From Clostridiaceae bacterium (GTDB taxonomy: Bacteria; Bacillota; Clostridia; Saccharofermentanales; UBA5734): a stretch of DNA of 24,703 bases. The translations under genes and the position numbers were made by a program. The stretch is taken from assembly GCA_012511525.1 (NCBI GenBank), contig JAAZFW010000099.1, forward strand, positions 1 through 24,703, given 5' to 3'. Position 1 is the stretch's first letter; each line of letters starts with the position of its first letter. The notes beneath the pieces are model-generated. The model was not told where the DNA came from, searched no databases, and saw only the letters and a list, made by a program, of their open reading frames with translations. Of the stretch, positions 22,757-24,703 are shown piece after piece.

Positions 22757-24703
22757 CGGTCACAGCATTTACCCACCTGCACCTGCATACCGAATACTCC
22801 CTGCTCGACGGGGCGATCCGCCTGCGCGACTTGCCCGACCGCCTTGCCGCGCTGGGCATGCAGGCCTGTGCCATCACCGATCATGGCGTCCTCTACGGCG
22901 TGATCGACTTTTACAATGCGATGCTGGCCAAGGGTCTCAAGCCGATCATCGGCTGTGAAGTCTATCTCGCGCCGCGCGGCTACCTGGATAAGGAGGCGGG
23001 GGTCGACAAGGAGCCGGCCCACCTGGTGCTGCTGGCTGAAAACCAGATCGGCTACCGCAACCTGATGAAGCTCGTCTCGATCGGATTCACCGACGGCTTT
23101 TACTACCGCCCGCGCATTGACCACGACCTGCTGCGCCAATACAGCGCCGGGCTGACCGCGTTGTCTGCCTGCTTAGGCGGCGAGATCCCCACGGCCATCC
23201 TGCAGCAGGACATCGACCGCGCCCGCGCGCTGGCTCTGAAGATGGACAAGATATTCGGGCGCGACCATTTTTTCCTTGAAGTGCAGGACAACGGCCTGCC
23301 CGAGCAGTCGCTGGTTAACAGCGCCCTGATCCGGCTTAGCCGGGAAACCGGCATCCCGCTGGTCGCTACCAACGACTGCCATTACCTGGAAAAAGAAGAC
23401 GCCCATGCGCACGAGGTGCTGCTCTGCATGCAGACCGGCAAGCGCATGAGCGATGACGACCGCATGCGCATGGCAACCGATGCGTTCTATGTCAAGTCAC
23501 CCGAAGAGATGGCCGAAGCGTTCGCGGCTGTGCCGGAGGCCATCGCCAACACGGTCCGGATCGCGGAGCGCTGCCAGGTCACGTTTGATTTCAATACGAT
23601 CCATTTGCCGGAGTTTGCCGTTCCGCCGGGAAAGACCCACGACGGCACCTTGCGTGAGCTTTGCCTGGAGGGGCTTGAAAAACGCCTGGAGATCGCCCGG
23701 CCGGTGCTGCGCGCCGAATATGAGCGGCGCCTGGATTACGAACTGGGCGTGATCAGCCAGATGGGCTACACGGACTATTACCTGATCGTCTGGGACTTCA
23801 TTCGCTTTGCACGCAGCCGTTCGATCATGGTCGGGCCGGGACGCGGCTCCGGCGCCGGCTCCCTGGCGGCCTGGTGCCTGGGCATCACCAACATCGACCC
23901 CCTGCAGTATGCCCTGATATTCGAACGCTTTCTCAATGCCGACCGGGTCAGCATGCCGGACTTTGACATCGACTTCTGCTATGAGCGCCGCCAGGAAGTG
24001 ATCGATTATGTCACTGAGAAATACGGACACGACCATGTCGCCCAGGTGATCACGTTCGGCACGCTGGCTGCCCGGGCCTGCATCCGGGATGTCGCCCGCG
24101 CCCTGGACGTGCCTTATGCGGAAACCGACCGGCTGGCCAAGATGATCCCGGCCTCTCCGGGGATGACCTTGACCAAGGCCATGGACGCCAATCCCGACCT
24201 CCGCCAGGAATACGCCCAGAACGAGACGACCCGCATGGTCCTCGACTTGGTCCGGCGGTTCGAAGGCATGCCGCGCCATGCCTCGACCCATGCCGCCGGC
24301 GTGATCATCTCCAACGAGCCTTTGACCGACCTGGCGCCGCTGTCGCGAAACGAAGATGCTGTCGTGGTTCAGTTTGCCAAGAACAACGTCGAGCTGATCG
24401 GGCTGCTCAAGTTCGATTTCCTGGGACTTAGGACGCTGACGGTGCTGCGCGACACGGCGGTCATGGCCCATGAGAACCACGGCGCCGAGATCGACTACGA
24501 CCGCATCCCAATGGACGATCCGGCTGTCTACCAGATGATCAGCGAGGGGCGGACGGAAGCGGTCTTCCAACTGGAAAGCGCCGGCATGACCAGCTTCATG
24601 AAAGAGCTGCGACCGGAATCGCTCGAGGATATCATCGCCGGCATCTCGCTCTACCGGCCGGGGCCGATGGAGCAAATCCCGCGTTACATCGCGGCCAAGC
24701 GCG
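22753..24703 (+). CDS. dnaE: DNA polymerase III subunit alpha (DnaE), 3' end missing
   Basis: Catalytic subunit of the replicative (or accessory) C-family DNA polymerase. The frame opens at ATG 22753, inside the pgcA stop, with GAGG (22742-22745) seven bases upstream, and stays open to the right edge; about 650 of a probable 1,100-1,200 residues are visible. The N-terminal PHP domain begins FTHLHLHTEYSLLDGA and keeps all nine metal-ligand positions (His10, His12, Asp19, His44, Glu69, His90, Cys140, Asp208, His210). The polymerase domain has VGPGRGSGAGSLAAW (360-374), PDFDIDF with Asp405 and Asp407, RHASTHAAGVIIS, and FDFLGLRTLT with Asp555, the three catalytic aspartates. It lacks the N-terminal OB and exonuclease insertion of PolC, so it is DnaE-type. 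Confidence 0.96.
   Translation, partial: MTVTAFTHLHLHTEYSLLDGAIRLRDLPDRLAALGMQACAITDHGVLYGVIDFYNAMLAKGLKPIIGCEVYLAPRGYLDKEAGVDKEPAHLVLLAENQIGYRNLMKLVSIGFTDGFYYRPRIDHDLLRQYSAGLTALSACLGGEIPTAILQQDIDRARALALKMDKIFGRDHFFLEVQDNGLPEQSLVNSALIRLSRETGIPLVATNDCHYLEKEDAHAHEVLLCMQTGKRMSDDDRMRMATDAFYVKSPEEMAEAFAAVPEAIANTVRIAERCQVTFDFNTIHLPEFAVPPGKTHDGTLRELCLEGLEKRLEIARPVLRAEYERRLDYELGVISQMGYTDYYLIVWDFIRFARSRSIMVGPGRGSGAGSLAAWCLGITNIDPLQYALIFERFLNADRVSMPDFDIDFCYERRQEVIDYVTEKYGHDHVAQVITFGTLAARACIRDVARALDVPYAETDRLAKMIPASPGMTLTKAMDANPDLRQEYAQNETTRMVLDLVRRFEGMPRHASTHAAGVIISNEPLTDLAPLSRNEDAVVVQFAKNNVELIGLLKFDFLGLRTLTVLRDTAVMAHENHGAEIDYDRIPMDDPAVYQMISEGRTEAVFQLESAGMTSFMKELRPESLEDIIAGISLYRPGPMEQIPRYIAAKR

Noticed and set aside
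1..24703. Mobile element, prophage, CRISPR array, tRNA or rRNA gene
   Set aside because: No transposase, integrase, terminal repeats, regularly spaced repeats or tRNA/rRNA-like sequence was seen; composition and gene content are those of core chromosome throughout.

Overview
The window is a contiguous piece of chromosome from a GC-rich, Gram-positive-type bacterium, most likely a high-GC member of the Clostridia (Bacillota). The reasons are a division and cell-wall (dcw) cluster that carries the small basic protein Sbp (DUF1290) next to ftsZ, strong AGGAGG-type ribosome binding sites, several TTG/GTG starts, a class of DnaE with an intact PHP domain, an OmpR/HAMP-kinase pair of Clostridial type, and the gene order nth-recG-rsmD-coaD. 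No phage, insertion sequence, CRISPR array, tRNA or rRNA was seen; this is almost entirely core genome.

Layout. (1) 1-6140: a tightly packed peptidoglycan/division operon, murF (5' end cut) - mraY - ftsW - murG - ftsQ/divIB - sbp, linked by 4-base stop/start overlaps or short gaps. murD, murC, murB and ftsA are absent from the places where they are usually found. (2) 6141-6332: an AT-rich regulatory island with promoter-like sites and a hairpin, in front of ftsZ. (3) 6333-10545: ftsZ, nrdR, an OmpR-type response regulator and its membrane histidine kinase. (4) 10546-12610: a membrane-anchored HtrA-like protein that has lost all three catalytic residues, translationally coupled to nth. (5) 12594-16319: recG, rsmD, coaD and a small coiled-coil protein that resembles mycobacterial SepIVA, ended by a strong bidirectional terminator. 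(6) 16389-17459 on the minus strand: ilvE, divergent from uvrB; the 200-base intergenic region has a promoter each way and a LexA-like site over the uvrB start point. (7) 17660-20204: uvrB convergent with a flavin-reductase-like gene. (8) 20259-20888: an acetyltransferase with a structured leader and terminator. (9) 21005-24703: an alpha-phosphoglucomutase overlapping the start of dnaE, which is open to the right edge.

Functionally the left half makes the lipid II precursor (MurF, MraY, MurG), polymerises septal peptidoglycan (FtsW) and builds the divisome (FtsQ, FtsZ, probably Sbp). The right half mixes DNA repair and replication (Nth, RecG, UvrB, DnaE), RNA and cofactor biosynthesis (RsmD, CoaD), and metabolism (IlvE, phosphoglucomutase). 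I did not find a clearly new multi-gene system. The items most worth following up are the catalytically dead HtrA-like protein beside a two-component system, the SepIVA-like coiled-coil protein, the FtsZ with two C-terminal-peptide-like motifs, and a candidate promoter for coaD hidden in the end of rsmD.
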